A stretch of DNA of 64,000 nt from Clostridiales bacterium (GTDB lineage Bacteria; Bacillota; Clostridia; Lachnospirales; Lachnospiraceae): NCBI GenBank assembly GCA_012735495.1, contig JAAYHD010000021.1:1-64000 (forward strand), written 5' to 3'. Both the position numbers and the translations under genes were made by a program. Numbering within the stretch: position 1 is the first letter of the stretch; every line of letters starts with the position of its first letter. Below are positions 6,119 through 14,818 of this stretch, in pieces. Below the pieces are notes generated by a model. It worked only from the letters and a program-made list of their open reading frames with translations, ran no database searches and was not told where the DNA came from.

Positions 6119-7534
6119 ATGGCAAAACAAAATGTTGGTCTTATCGGGCTTGCGGTGATGGGAAAGAACCTGGCATTAAACATTGCAGACCACGGGTATT
6201 CGGTATCCGTGTATAACCGTTCAAGGGAAAAAACGGACAGCCTCTTGGACGAAGCAAGGGATAAGAGCATAATTGGGACTTATTCATTGGATGAGTTCGT
6301 TAATTCGTTGGAAAAGCCGAGAAAGATCATTCTTATGGTCAAAGCCGGAAAGGCTGTGGATGAAATGATTGAGCAGCTTCTTCCGCTGCTTGAGCCGGGG
6401 GATTTGCTTATGGACGGTGGCAATTCCAATTACCTTGATACCATTGAAAGAAGCAAACGGCTTGAAGAACACAATATTCTCTATCTTGGCACCGGCATAT
6501 CCGGCGGAGAGGAGGGTGCGCGGTTCGGCCCCGCAATCATGCCCGGCGGAAGCCATGAGGCATATAAAATGATGGAGAACCTTCTTAAGGATGTGTCGGC
6601 CAAGGTTGACGGCGACCCGTGCTGCACATATATCGGTAAAAACGGTGCCGGGCATTTTGTCAAAATGGTCCACAACGGCATAGAATATGCCGACATGCAG
6701 CTTATTGCCGAAGCATATTCAATACTAAAGCAGGTTCTTGGGCTTTCACCTTCGGATTTTCATGAGATATTTGCCGAGTGGAACAGGGGAGAGCTAAACA
6801 GCTATCTGATTGAGATAACCGCGGATATCTTCACCAAGAAGGATATTGAAACAGGCAATTACCTGGTTGACATGATTTTGGATGTGGCGGGACAGAAAGG
6901 CACGGGAAAGTGGACGGGACAGATTTCCCTCGAGCTTGGAGTGCCTGCCCCGACCATTGCCGCAGCCGTTTATGAAAGATACATTTCAACCATGAAGGAG
7001 GATAGGGTGGCTGCAAGCAGGACTCTTGCAGGACACGGCAAGCTCCCCAAGGCTTCATATTCAAAGGAGGAAGCTAATAAATTCATTGAATCCGTAAGAA
7101 GGGCGCTTTATGCCAGCAAGATATGTGCATATGCCCAGGGCTTCGGACTTATGCGCGCTGCCGACATGCAGTACGAATGGGGGCTTAATCTGGGTGATAT
7201 CGCAAGGATCTTCCGGGGCGGGTGTATTATCCGCGCGCAATTCCTCAATAAGATCATGGAAGCATACGCCCGAAAGAAGGATCTGGTCAATCTACTTTTG
7301 GCGGATTACTTCAAGGATGCGGTCAGCGCCTACCAGGAGGACTGGAGAGACGTTGTCGCCACCGCCATTTACCACGGCATTCCTACACCTGCGTTCATGA
7401 GTGCCCTGGCCTACTACGACAGCTACAGAAGCGCAGAGCTTCCGATGAACTTGATTCAGGCCCAGAGGGATTATTTTGGGGCTCATACCTACATGCGCAA
7501 GGATAAGGAAGGAGTGTTCCATACAAATTGGTAA
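6119..7534 (+). CDS. gnd: 6-phosphogluconate dehydrogenase (decarboxylating)
   Basis: 471 residues, the full length of the long (E. coli-type) enzyme. It oxidises 6-phosphogluconate to ribulose 5-phosphate plus CO2 while reducing NADP+. The N-terminal Rossmann motif is [20 protein letters not shown] at residues 34-36 is compatible with NADP. The family signature [14 protein letters not shown] is intact and [17 protein letters not shown] carries the catalytic Lys. The start ATG has AAGGAGG. Directly followed by zwf (56 nt), giving the two NADPH-generating steps of the oxidative pentose phosphate pathway; the lactonase gene is not here. Confidence 0.95.
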   Translation: MAKQNVGLIGLAVMGKNLALNIADHGYSVSVYNRSREKTDSLLDEARDKSIIGTYSLDEFVNSLEKPRKIILMVKAGKAVDEMIEQLLPLLEPGDLLMDGGNSNYLDTIERSKRLEEHNILYLGTGISGGEEGARFGPAIMPGGSHEAYKMMENLLKDVSAKVDGDPCCTYIGKNGAGHFVKMVHNGIEYADMQLIAEAYSILKQVLGLSPSDFHEIFAEWNRGELNSYLIEITADIFTKKDIETGNYLVDMILDVAGQKGTGKWTGQISLELGVPAPTIAAAVYERYISTMKEDRVAASRTLAGHGKLPKASYSKEEANKFIESVRRALYASKICAYAQGFGLMRAADMQYEWGLNLGDIARIFRGGCIIRAQFLNKIMEAYARKKDLVNLLLADYFKDAVSAYQEDWRDVVATAIYHGIPTPAFMSALAYYDSYRSAELPMNLIQAQRDYFGAHTYMRKDKEGVFHTNW

Positions 7535-7590
7535 AATGACGTAATTTAGTCGCCATAAATATATTATGTAAACAGAAAGGGGGTCCGGAT

Positions 7591-9069
7591 ATGATTGATA
7601 TGTCTGCAATACTTGTGATATTCGGAGGAACGGGCGATTTAACCCACAGAAAGCTGATGCCCGCCCTTTATAACATGCTCCTGGACGGTATCGTACCTGA
7701 GCACTTCAGGGTGGTGTCAATAGGAAGAAGGGATAAGACCGTTGACGAGTATAGGAATGAAATACGGGCATCCATTGATAGATACTCAAGAAACAAGGTT
7801 GATGAAAATATATGGTCGAAGCTTTGCGGCATGATATCATACTACAGGTTCGATTTTAGGGATTTTGAAGGATATCCGAAGCTGAAGGCTTACCTGGATA
7901 ATCTGGACAAAGAGGCAGATACCAAGGGGAACAGGATATATTACATGGCTGTTGCTCCCGAGTATTTTGAGACAATCGTTCATGGTCTGCACATTGCGGG
8001 AATGGCAAGGCAGGAGGGCTCATGGAGCAGGCTGGTGATTGAAAAGCCGTTCGGAAAGGACCTTAAGACCGCAAGGCATCTTAACCAGAAACTGCTCGAG
8101 GTATTTGACGAAAAGAGCATATACAGGATTGACCATTATCTTGGAAAAGAAATGATTCAGAACATAATGGTTCTCCGGTTCACCAACTCAATATTTGAAT
8201 CCATATGGAACAACAAGTTCATTGACAACATCCAGATTTCCCTTACGGAGAAGCTCGGTGTCGGGACCAGGGGAAATTATTATGAGAACTCCGGCGCCAT
8301 GCGTGACATGGTACAAAGCCACATCATGCAGATACTATCGCTTGTGGCAATGGAGCCTCCTGTTAACCTAAAGACCGATTCCATCCGTACCGAGAAGCTC
8401 AAGGTGCTTGAGGCAATTGAAGATATTACGCCCGAGTTTCTTAGGGAAAATGTAGTATTCGGCCAATACGGGAGGGGGTTCATAGACGGGGTTCCCGTCG
8501 TGGGATACAGGGAGGAAGCAAATATCCCGAAGGATTCGAATACTGAGACCTTCGTCGCGTTAAAGCTTCATATAAACAACTTCCGTTGGGCGGGAACGCC
8601 ATTCTATATCAGGACGGGAAAAAGGCTCGGTACATACGGTGCCGAGATTGTGATACAGTTCAAGGATTTGCCGAACATCCTTTATTTCAGCGACGGACAC
8701 ATTCAGGAGCCGAATCTTCTGGTAATAAGGATACAGCCAAATGTCGGCGTGTTCTTCCAGTTCAACACCAAGGATTTTACCTCCCACCACGGCATCGTGC
8801 CCACCAAGATGGACACCAGCTATGAGAATCCCAGCCAGGGAAATACCCCTGAAGCATATGAAAGGCTGATTTATGACATATTAAGAGGGGATTCAACCCT
8901 CTTCTCCAGGTGGGATGAGGTGGAAGCGTCATGGACCATAGCGGACAGGATTATTAAATACAGGGAGCAGGGAAACGTGAAGTTCCCGAATTATGACGCG
9001 GGCTCCATGGGGCCTGTCAGATCCTTTGAGCTTCTTGCCAGGGACGGCAGGAAATGGTGGAACATATAA
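7591..9069 (+). CDS. zwf: Glucose-6-phosphate 1-dehydrogenase
   Basis: 492 residues. N-terminal NADP-binding VIFGGTGDLTHRKLMPAL and the active-site signature RIDHYLGKE are both intact, with EKPFGKDL preceding. It converts glucose 6-phosphate to 6-phosphogluconolactone with NADP+ reduction in the cytoplasm. The ATG has AAAGGGGG upstream; a second Met four codons in is possible. Cotranscribed with gnd and probably with the cyclase-family and DUF438 genes downstream, since spacing is short and no terminator is seen until 12065. Many clostridia lack the oxidative branch, so the pair may serve oxidant defence. Confidence 0.95.
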   Translation: MIDMSAILVIFGGTGDLTHRKLMPALYNMLLDGIVPEHFRVVSIGRRDKTVDEYRNEIRASIDRYSRNKVDENIWSKLCGMISYYRFDFRDFEGYPKLKAYLDNLDKEADTKGNRIYYMAVAPEYFETIVHGLHIAGMARQEGSWSRLVIEKPFGKDLKTARHLNQKLLEVFDEKSIYRIDHYLGKEMIQNIMVLRFTNSIFESIWNNKFIDNIQISLTEKLGVGTRGNYYENSGAMRDMVQSHIMQILSLVAMEPPVNLKTDSIRTEKLKVLEAIEDITPEFLRENVVFGQYGRGFIDGVPVVGYREEANIPKDSNTETFVALKLHINNFRWAGTPFYIRTGKRLGTYGAEIVIQFKDLPNILYFSDGHIQEPNLLVIRIQPNVGVFFQFNTKDFTSHHGIVPTKMDTSYENPSQGNTPEAYERLIYDILRGDSTLFSRWDEVEASWTIADRIIKYREQGNVKFPNYDAGSMGPVRSFELLARDGRKWWNI

Positions 9070-9085
9070 AGGGGAGGGTTACAAA

Positions 9086-9730
9086 ATGATAATCAATACG
9101 GATAAAATGCAAATACATGACATTTCAATGCCCATAACAAAGGCAATGCCGGTTTACAAGGGCAAGGACTTTAAAAAGCCGGTCATTACCATAGACAGCG
9201 ATTTTTCCACCGGTACCGCTTATGAAACCAGGCTGGAGATGAACCTTCACACAGGGACCCATCTTGATACACCAAAGCACATGATCCCTTCCGGCTATAC
9301 CATGGAGGAAATGATGCTGTCCAGGGTGGTAACCGCCTGCAAGGTATTTGACCTGACCGGTGTAAAGGAAAAAATAACAGAAAAGGACCTTGTAAACCTG
9401 GATATAGGGGAAGGGGATTTCATCCTTCTAAAGACCAGGAATTCATATGAAAACATACTTGAAAACGACTTCGTGTATGTAAGCATGGATGCGGCGGATT
9501 ATCTCGCGAGACGGAAGGTAAAAGGCGTAGGAATAGACGCCTTGGGGATAGAAAGAAGCCAGCCGGGCCATGAGACCCATAAGATATTATTTGATGCGGA
9601 TATCGTTATTCTTGAAGGGATTGTGCTTAAGGACATTGAAGAAGGGGAGTATTTCCTTCATGCCGCTCCGATCAGCATACCCGGAGCGGAAGCGGCGCCG
9701 GTAAGGGCTTATCTTATTAGACAGCTGTAG
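9086..9730 (+). CDS. Cyclase-family (kynurenine formamidase-like) metal hydrolase
   Basis: 214 residues from ATG 9086, which has GGGGAGGG; the longer ORF-track start at 8993 lies inside zwf. The metal-binding signature HTGTHLDTPKH (His55-His65) defines the cyclase family PF04199, which includes bacterial kynurenine formamidases and other amide or lactone hydrolases. HDISMPI near the N-terminus and GIDALGIE later are also typical. The substrate is not known. Its position 16 nt after zwf invites the idea of lactone hydrolysis, the missing 6-phosphogluconolactonase step, but nothing in the sequence proves it. Confidence 0.85.
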   Translation: MIINTDKMQIHDISMPITKAMPVYKGKDFKKPVITIDSDFSTGTAYETRLEMNLHTGTHLDTPKHMIPSGYTMEEMMLSRVVTACKVFDLTGVKEKITEKDLVNLDIGEGDFILLKTRNSYENILENDFVYVSMDAADYLARRKVKGVGIDALGIERSQPGHETHKILFDADIVILEGIVLKDIEEGEYFLHAAPISIPGAEAAPVRAYLIRQL

Positions 9731-9792
9731 AATACCCCAAATTCCTTATGTATGCACAGAACGTAAATAAATATGATTAAAGGAGGAAAGAC

Positions 9793-11079
9793 ATGAGCGA
9801 ATACATCAATAACAGGGAATACAGGCAAAAAGTGTTAAAGGAGCTTATAATGGAGCTTCATAATGGGAAAACTGTTGATGAGGTCAAGGAGAGGTTTGAA
9901 AAGCTTATTGAAGGTGTTTCGGCCGCCGAGATCTCAATGATGGAAAACCAGCTTATCAGGGAAGGGCTGCCGGTATCGGAGGTTCAAAGGCTGTGCGATG
10001 TCCATGCCGCGGTATTCAAGGGCTCAATTGAGGAGATTCATATGCCCGACAATCCTGCCGAGATACCGGGACATCCTGTCCATACATTCAAGATGGAAAA
10101 CAGGGCACTTGAGCGCCATATGGAAAAGAGCATCAAGCCTGTTTTAAATGAACTTAAGCAAACTGACAGCCCCGGGCTTCGCAAAAAACTCATGGAGGAA
10201 TACACTAAGCTGTACGAAGTGGACAAGCATTATCTTAGAAAAGAAAACCTTCTTTTCCCGTTCCTTGAGAAATATGGAATCACCGCGCCTCCGAAGGTTA
10301 TGTGGGGCGTTGATGACGAAATCAGGGAGGACATTAAGAACGTGCTTGCCATGCTCAGGGATGATGAAAGCAAGGCAGAAGTACTTGTAGAAAAAGCCGA
10401 GGCCGCCATGGGCAGGGTCAGCGAAATGATTTTCAAGGAGGAAAACATTCTGTTCCCTATGGCAATGGATACGCTGAACGAAGATGAATGGATGAAGATT
10501 GCAAGAGAAAGCTCCGAGCTTGGATACTGCCTGTATGAGCCGAAGAAGGAATGGAAACCGGCCAGGGTAAATGTTGAGGAAAAAACAAAAATGGAAAGCA
10601 CGAAAGATTCGGAAACAGAAGCTAAGGAACCTGCCGGTGACGACCGTGCCTGGGGCACACAGGAAAACGGCGGCGGTTACATTGCCTTTGAAACCGGTGT
10701 TCTTTCGCAGAGGGAACTGGAAGCCATGCTTAATACGCTGCCCGTTGATATCACATTTGTAGATAAGGACGGTATTGTAAAGTACTTCTCTCAGGGTACC
10801 GAAAGGATATTCCCAAGAACAAAGGCTGTTATCGGAAGAACCGTAACGAACTGCCATCCTCCGGCCAGCGTTCATATCGTTGAGAAGATCGTGGAAGACC
10901 TGAAATCCGGCAAAAAGGATCACGAGGATTTCTGGATAAAGATGAAAGGCATGTATGTCCTTATTCGATATTTTGCCGTAAGGGATAGGAACGGAGAGTT
11001 TGTGGGAGTCCTTGAGTTCACCCAGAACATTGCGCCGTTAAAGGAAATAGAGGGAGAAAAAAGACTATTGTCCGAGTAA
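9793..11079 (+). CDS. DUF438-hemerythrin-PAS sensor protein
   Basis: 428 residues in three parts. The first (about 15-85) is DUF438. The second (about 95-240) is a hemerythrin-like HHE domain with histidine/glutamate motifs HPVHTFKMENRALERH, HYLRKENLLFPFLEK and FKEENILFP, suited to a diiron site. After an acidic linker comes a PAS domain (about 305-425; ITFVDKDGIVKYFSQG to VGVLEFTQNI). There is no kinase, GGDEF or DNA-binding output, so it probably binds O2 or NO or signals by protein contact. AAAGGAGG precedes the ATG. It fits the redox theme of rubrerythrin, the FNR-like regulator and DUF1858 nearby. Confidence 0.9.
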   Translation: MSEYINNREYRQKVLKELIMELHNGKTVDEVKERFEKLIEGVSAAEISMMENQLIREGLPVSEVQRLCDVHAAVFKGSIEEIHMPDNPAEIPGHPVHTFKMENRALERHMEKSIKPVLNELKQTDSPGLRKKLMEEYTKLYEVDKHYLRKENLLFPFLEKYGITAPPKVMWGVDDEIREDIKNVLAMLRDDESKAEVLVEKAEAAMGRVSEMIFKEENILFPMAMDTLNEDEWMKIARESSELGYCLYEPKKEWKPARVNVEEKTKMESTKDSETEAKEPAGDDRAWGTQENGGGYIAFETGVLSQRELEAMLNTLPVDITFVDKDGIVKYFSQGTERIFPRTKAVIGRTVTNCHPPASVHIVEKIVEDLKSGKKDHEDFWIKMKGMYVLIRYFAVRDRNGEFVGVLEFTQNIAPLKEIEGEKRLLSE

Positions 11080-11193
11080 TTGTTGACTAATCCATGTTTT
11101 AGCACTATTATTATCTTATTATAAGAATTGTCATGATTTTGCCGTGGTATGAAGTTACAAATGATTCTTTAAATAGGATGAGGAGACAATAGG

Positions 11194-12045
11194 ATGAGTA
11201 TAGTTAAAATTGTTGCAGACAGTACTTGTGATTTGTCAAAAGAATTGCTTGAGGCTTATGATGTTACCATAATCCCGCTCATGATTTCCCTGGGGGAGAC
11301 AACAAAAAAGGATTTAGTTGAAATCACTCCTGACGAGATATACGAATGGTCGGACAAGACGGGCCAGACACCGAAAACAGCGGCGCCCACTATAGGGGAT
11401 GCATACGCGATACTTCAGCCTTTTATGGAACAGAACATGGACATAATATTCTTCGGCATATCCGAAGCCATGTCCGCCACCTGTAATGTAATAAGGCTAG
11501 TTGCGCAAAATCACGGGTATGACAGGCTTTTTGTCGTGGATTCCAAAAACCTGTCGACGGGAATAGGCCTTCAGGTGCTTCGTGCCGCGGCTATGGCGAA
11601 AAAAGGCGCCCCAGCGGAGGAAATACTTAAAGATAACGAGAGGATTAACGGCAAGGTTAGGGCAAGCTTCGTGGTGGATACGCTTACTTACCTCCACCGC
11701 GGGGGAAGATGCTCCGGAGTAAAAGCAATACTGGCAAACACCCTCCGTCTCAAGCCCGAGATAGTCGTAAAGGACGGCAGGATGGATGTTGGCAAGAAAT
11801 ACAGGGGAAATATAAAATCGGTTCTTATGAAATATGTTGAGGACCGTAAGGACCAGCTGCTTGATGCCGATCCCGAGCGGGTATTTATCACGCATTCGGG
11901 CTGTGACAGTGATATTATCGAATCAATCAGGCAATTTCTTGCGGGCTTGAATGTATTCAAGGAAATTCTTGTTACCCGGGCAGGCGGTGTCATATCAAGC
12001 CACTGCGGGCCAAACACCCTGGGAGTATTGTATATCAGCAACTAA
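11194..12045 (+). CDS. DegV-family fatty-acid-binding protein
   Basis: 283 residues, the usual DegV/FakB length. The N-terminus KIVADSTCDLSKELL and the central TAAPTIGDAY (Thr-rich loop) are family marks, as is LHRGGRCSG near the middle. DegV proteins bind a fatty acid; in some bacteria they hand it to the FakA kinase for phosphorylation and phospholipid synthesis. GAGGAG precedes the ATG. A strong terminator follows. No fakA partner lies in this window, so lipid delivery is inferred from the family. Confidence 0.9.
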   Translation: MSIVKIVADSTCDLSKELLEAYDVTIIPLMISLGETTKKDLVEITPDEIYEWSDKTGQTPKTAAPTIGDAYAILQPFMEQNMDIIFFGISEAMSATCNVIRLVAQNHGYDRLFVVDSKNLSTGIGLQVLRAAAMAKKGAPAEEILKDNERINGKVRASFVVDTLTYLHRGGRCSGVKAILANTLRLKPEIVVKDGRMDVGKKYRGNIKSVLMKYVEDRKDQLLDADPERVFITHSGCDSDIIESIRQFLAGLNVFKEILVTRAGGVISSHCGPNTLGVLYISN

Positions 12046-12064
12046 TGAAAAATAGCCATAAAGT

Positions 12065-12121
12065 CCGCCTCATAATTCCAGGGCATATTCGAATGCCGTA
12101 TGGATTATGGGGCGGTTTTTC
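12065..12121 (+). terminator. Terminator after degV-family gene
   Basis: Nested hairpin: CCGCC pairs with GGCGG, ATAAT..CCA with TGG..ATTAT, and the inner GGCAT with ATGCC, followed by TTTTTCT. It closes the transcript running from the DUF1858 or gnd region. Confidence 0.85.
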
Positions 12122-12205
12122 TATGGGTTATTATATGGGTATTTAATTTATGTGCATTAAATGGCAAAAATTACCTGACGGATAACGGATAACATTATGG
12201 CACAT

Positions 12206-12222
12206 TTTGTCACGGTTATTAA
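12206..12222 (+). promoter_or_regulatory. Half-site repeat of the 5690 operator
   Basis: TTTTGTCACGGTTATTA matches the right half of the 5690 site (TTATGTCACGGTAATAA) at 14 of 17 positions, in the same orientation about 60-75 nt before the small ORF at 12281. The left half is poor here (GGCAC). Shared control with the DUF1858 promoter is possible. The 383-nt gap 12046-12428 otherwise holds the terminator and the small ORF. Confidence 0.35.
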
Positions 12223-12280
12223 AACTTTATCAAATTAAAATTTTGATAATAGATAAATCATATAAGGAGAAAATAATATT

Positions 12281-12393
12281 ATGACGCAATTTAATAATTG
12301 CCTTGTGTCCGGAACCATAGCGGGCATAATAACAGGAGAATAAATGGCGTAATAACAGGCATCATTAAAGGAATGGGAAAGTGTTTTGACTAA
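12281..12393 (+). pseudogene. Possible frameshifted glycine-zipper small peptide gene
   Basis: ATG 12281, preceded by AAGGAG, encodes a 20-residue peptide ending SGTIAGIITGE before TAA. In the -1 frame the text continues INGVITGIIKGMGKCFD before TAA at 12391. Joined, they make a 37-residue hydrophobic peptide with two similar GxxxGxxxG stretches, as in glycine-zipper membrane peptides. No classic slippery heptamer is present, so a one-base deletion is more likely than programmed frameshifting. It may also be only a 20-residue peptide or noncoding. Confidence 0.3.
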
Positions 12394-12428
12394 TGTATAG
12401 CGATTCGGATGAAAAGGAGGTCTTCTAT

Positions 12429-12632
12429 ATGAAGCAAGATAAAGGCAAAAAGCAAGGCAGGAAAGAAATGGATTATGATAAACTCGGCAAAATACATCCT
12501 ACAAACAGGGAAGGCGCAGCCGCATGGCAGAATTTTGAGGGTTATTACAAGGTGGATCTGTTCGGAGAACCCCCTTCCGATGACGAGGTCGTCCAGGCCA
12601 AGGACTGGGTTGATTTTGGAAGCAGGCTATAG
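12429..12632 (+). CDS. Small DUF3787-like protein
   Basis: 67 residues from ATG 12429, which has AAAAGGAGG seven bases upstream; the ORF-track start at 12393 has no such site. A basic Lys-rich N-terminus is followed by HPTNREGAAAWQNFE and a C-terminal VVQAKDWVDFGSRL. The pattern of His-Thr, an AW pair and a final EAKDWVD-like tail resembles the DUF3787 family of short clostridial proteins of unknown function. No membrane segment. It is flanked by independent transcription signals and is probably monocistronic. Confidence 0.7.
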   Translation: MKQDKGKKQGRKEMDYDKLGKIHPTNREGAAAWQNFEGYYKVDLFGEPPSDDEVVQAKDWVDFGSRL

Positions 12633-12699
12633 TTATTCCTGAACTGGCTCAATATGGTTCCGATTCATTAAATTACATGCTTCTTTCTGTCGCATTTGC

Positions 12700-12708
12700 T
12701 GATATAAT
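12700..12708 (+). promoter_or_regulatory. Extended -10 promoter for DUF6514-like gene
   Basis: TGATATAAT, a TGn-TATAAT extended -10 element, 36 nt before the TTG start at 12745. The -35 region is poor, as is common for extended -10 promoters. Confidence 0.5.
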
Positions 12709-12744
12709 TAGGATGTTAAATAATATACCAAAGGGGTGGCCTCA

Positions 12745-13011
12745 TTGCATATCATGCGTTCTATAAGCACCAAGACTTCTTCGGTAAGGGAAAGGGATAT
12801 CAAGATAACTTATAACCTGATATTCAGAAATGCGCTCTACAGCCTGGAATGCATCAAAGAAAGCGGCAGGGAAGAAAATCCGAACGATTACTGTCTTGCC
12901 GAGAACATTACGGATGACGAAACGGAAGCAGAGATTTTCCTGCATCAGGTGGCAAAGGGAAAGGTATTCCCGGTACATATCAAGGATTTGGTTGAAGATT
13001 ATTTTAACTGA
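12745..13011 (+). CDS. Small DUF6514-like protein
   Basis: 88 residues from TTG 12745, placed 8 nt after AAAGGGG; the ORF-track GTG at 12736 overlaps that ribosome site. Sequence pattern: a beta-rich start (DIKITYNLIFR), an acidic middle (AENITDDETEAEIFLHQV) and the ending VFPVHIKDLVEDYF. The last part, Pro-x-His-x-x-Asp-x-Val-Glu-Asp-Phe, is the mark of the DUF6514 family of small Clostridia proteins of unknown function. A strong terminator follows. Confidence 0.7.
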   Translation: MHIMRSISTKTSSVRERDIKITYNLIFRNALYSLECIKESGREENPNDYCLAENITDDETEAEIFLHQVAKGKVFPVHIKDLVEDYFN

Positions 13012-13124
13012 GAAGAGCTGAAGCTTGGGATGAAAAATCAGGACACATAAGCAAACAAAAACAAAACACATAAGCTATTAAAACACTAAAGACAAGCGAA
13101 ATGATAAATAAAAATATATTCTCA

Positions 13125-13155
13125 GAAAAGAGGGCCCAAATGGGCCTTCTTTTTA
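13125..13155 (+). terminator. Terminator after DUF6514-like gene
   Basis: AGAGGGCCC-AAAT-GGGCCTTCT stem followed by TTTTTATG; a typical intrinsic terminator. The remaining 190 nt up to the ger operon hold only a candidate sporulation promoter. Confidence 0.85.
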
Positions 13156-13220
13156 TGCCGCACGGTCCTGCATATTATCGTAACAGGAAGGAAAATATAG
13201 ATAGTATCAAATATACGGAA

Positions 13221-13250
13221 GTATTTGAAAAGAATACAGTGAACATTAAA
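13221..13250 (+). promoter_or_regulatory. Candidate forespore-type (SigG-like) promoter of ger operon
   Basis: GTATT, an 18-nt spacer and CATTAAA, near the SigG pattern GnATR-N18-CATnnTA with one mismatch in each box. It lies 95 nt before gerA. Known ger operons are SigG-driven, which supports it, but the match alone is weak. Confidence 0.35.
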
Positions 13251-13345
13251 ACACAATAAGAAGCCGGTATGAAGTCTTTTCGCGGATTAAGAGCAATGAA
13301 AAGGAAGTATTGAAGAAAAAGGTTAACAGTACATGGAGTGTTGGT

Positions 13346-14818
13346 ATGGAAAACACTATTAATTCAGCGTGGATAAAAAAGCTATTTGAAAAGAGCAGCG
13401 ATATAACCATAAGGCCAATTAAGATAAACCAGAACAACATAACCGCCCATCTTTTCTGTGTGGACGGGCTTGTGAACCAGGAATTGTTTGACGAGGCGGT
13501 GCTTAAATCAATCAAGTTCGACTCGTACCTGGCAGACTGCAGGACCGAGCGTGAGACAATTGACTATTTGTTGGAGGGCGGGGCTTATGACGCATTTACG
13601 ACGGAGGTTTCGGATTATCAAAAGCTTCTGAAAAACGTCCTGAGCGGCATGGCGGCTTTAATTTTTGATGCCGAGAAAAAGGCGGTCGTATATGACTTAA
13701 GAAAGTTTGAGAAGAGGTCTATCCAGGAACCCACGGAAGAAAACGTAATGAAGGGTTCCAAGGAATCCTTTATAGAGGTTCTTAGAATGAACACCGCCCT
13801 AATCCGAAGGAGACTCCGGTCGGAGTACCTGGTAATTGAGCAGCTTTATGCCGGACGGCTTTCAAAGACGGATATCGCCCTGGTGTATTTAAGCAATATC
13901 GCGAATGCCAATACCGTAAACAAGATTCGCAGTATTATTAAGAGCATTGATATAGACAATGTGTCCACGCCTGCCTTTATCGAGGAATACCTGGTTGAGA
14001 ACAAACTCAGCATATTTCCGCAGATAATGTACACGCAGAGGCCGGACAGGGTGTCGGCAAACCTGTCGGACGGAAGGATTGCGCTGGTGGTGGACGGAAT
14101 ACCGTTCGTCTACATCCTTCCATGCCAGCTTCCGATGCTTATGCAGTCTCCGGATGATTACGCAAATCATTTTTTAGTCGGGTCGTCCCTGAGGGTAATC
14201 AGGTATATTTCAATGATTCTGACTCTTTTCCTACCGGCATTCTATATTGCGGCAACGACATACCAGAACCAGATGCTTCCCGTACAACTGGCGTTGTCGA
14301 CGCAGGCCGCCAAGCAGAATGTTCCATTTTCGTCCGCGGTGGAGGTGCTGGGCCTTCTGATATCATTTGAGATATTGATTGAAGCGGGGCTAAGGCTTCC
14401 CCAAGCGGTGGGCACCGCCATGTCGATTCTCGGCGGTTTGGTTGTAGGCCAGTCGGCGGTTGCGGCCAACCTCATCTCGCCTGCGGTTGTAGTGATTGTG
14501 GCTTTAGCAGGAATATCGGGTTTTATCATGCCCAATCAGGATCTAAGCAGCGGTATAAGGCTTACAAGGTTTGTTATGGCCCTGCTTGCGTCATTTGCCG
14601 GATTCTTCGGGCTGGCTGCGGGACTGATACTTTTGGTTACCCATTTATGCAGCCTTGATAATTATGGTACTGCATACATGTCGCCGTTTGTGGATGTGGA
14701 GGAGAGAAACATAAAGGATACGGTATTCAGGTTCCCGGTGAAGTATTTCATAAAGCGCCCGGAGGATGTGGCCGGACAAAACAGTATCAAGCAGGGGACG
14801 GGGAGGGCTGACAGGTGA
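13346..14818 (+). CDS. gerA: Spore germination receptor subunit A (GerA family)
   Basis: 490 residues from ATG 13346 with GGAG seven bases upstream; the ORF-track start at 13310 lacks one. A soluble N-terminal domain of about 280 residues (includes LRRRLRSEYLVIEQLYAGRLSKTDIAL and YTQRPDRVSANLSDGRIALVVDG) precedes several membrane helices (about 285-460). LPAFYIA and IGGLVVGQ-like motifs are typical of GerAA/GerKA. It forms the nutrient receptor in the spore inner membrane with the B and C subunits encoded next. The gene overlaps gerC by 4 nt (GTGA). Which germinant it senses cannot be read. Confidence 0.93.
   Translation: MENTINSAWIKKLFEKSSDITIRPIKINQNNITAHLFCVDGLVNQELFDEAVLKSIKFDSYLADCRTERETIDYLLEGGAYDAFTTEVSDYQKLLKNVLSGMAALIFDAEKKAVVYDLRKFEKRSIQEPTEENVMKGSKESFIEVLRMNTALIRRRLRSEYLVIEQLYAGRLSKTDIALVYLSNIANANTVNKIRSIIKSIDIDNVSTPAFIEEYLVENKLSIFPQIMYTQRPDRVSANLSDGRIALVVDGIPFVYILPCQLPMLMQSPDDYANHFLVGSSLRVIRYISMILTLFLPAFYIAATTYQNQMLPVQLALSTQAAKQNVPFSSAVEVLGLLISFEILIEAGLRLPQAVGTAMSILGGLVVGQSAVAANLISPAVVVIVALAGISGFIMPNQDLSSGIRLTRFVMALLASFAGFFGLAAGLILLVTHLCSLDNYGTAYMSPFVDVEERNIKDTVFRFPVKYFIKRPEDVAGQNSIKQGTGRADR

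Noticed and set aside
10144-10923. 259-aa minus-strand ORF inside the DUF438 gene
   Set aside because: Antisense shadow of a well-supported multi-domain gene.
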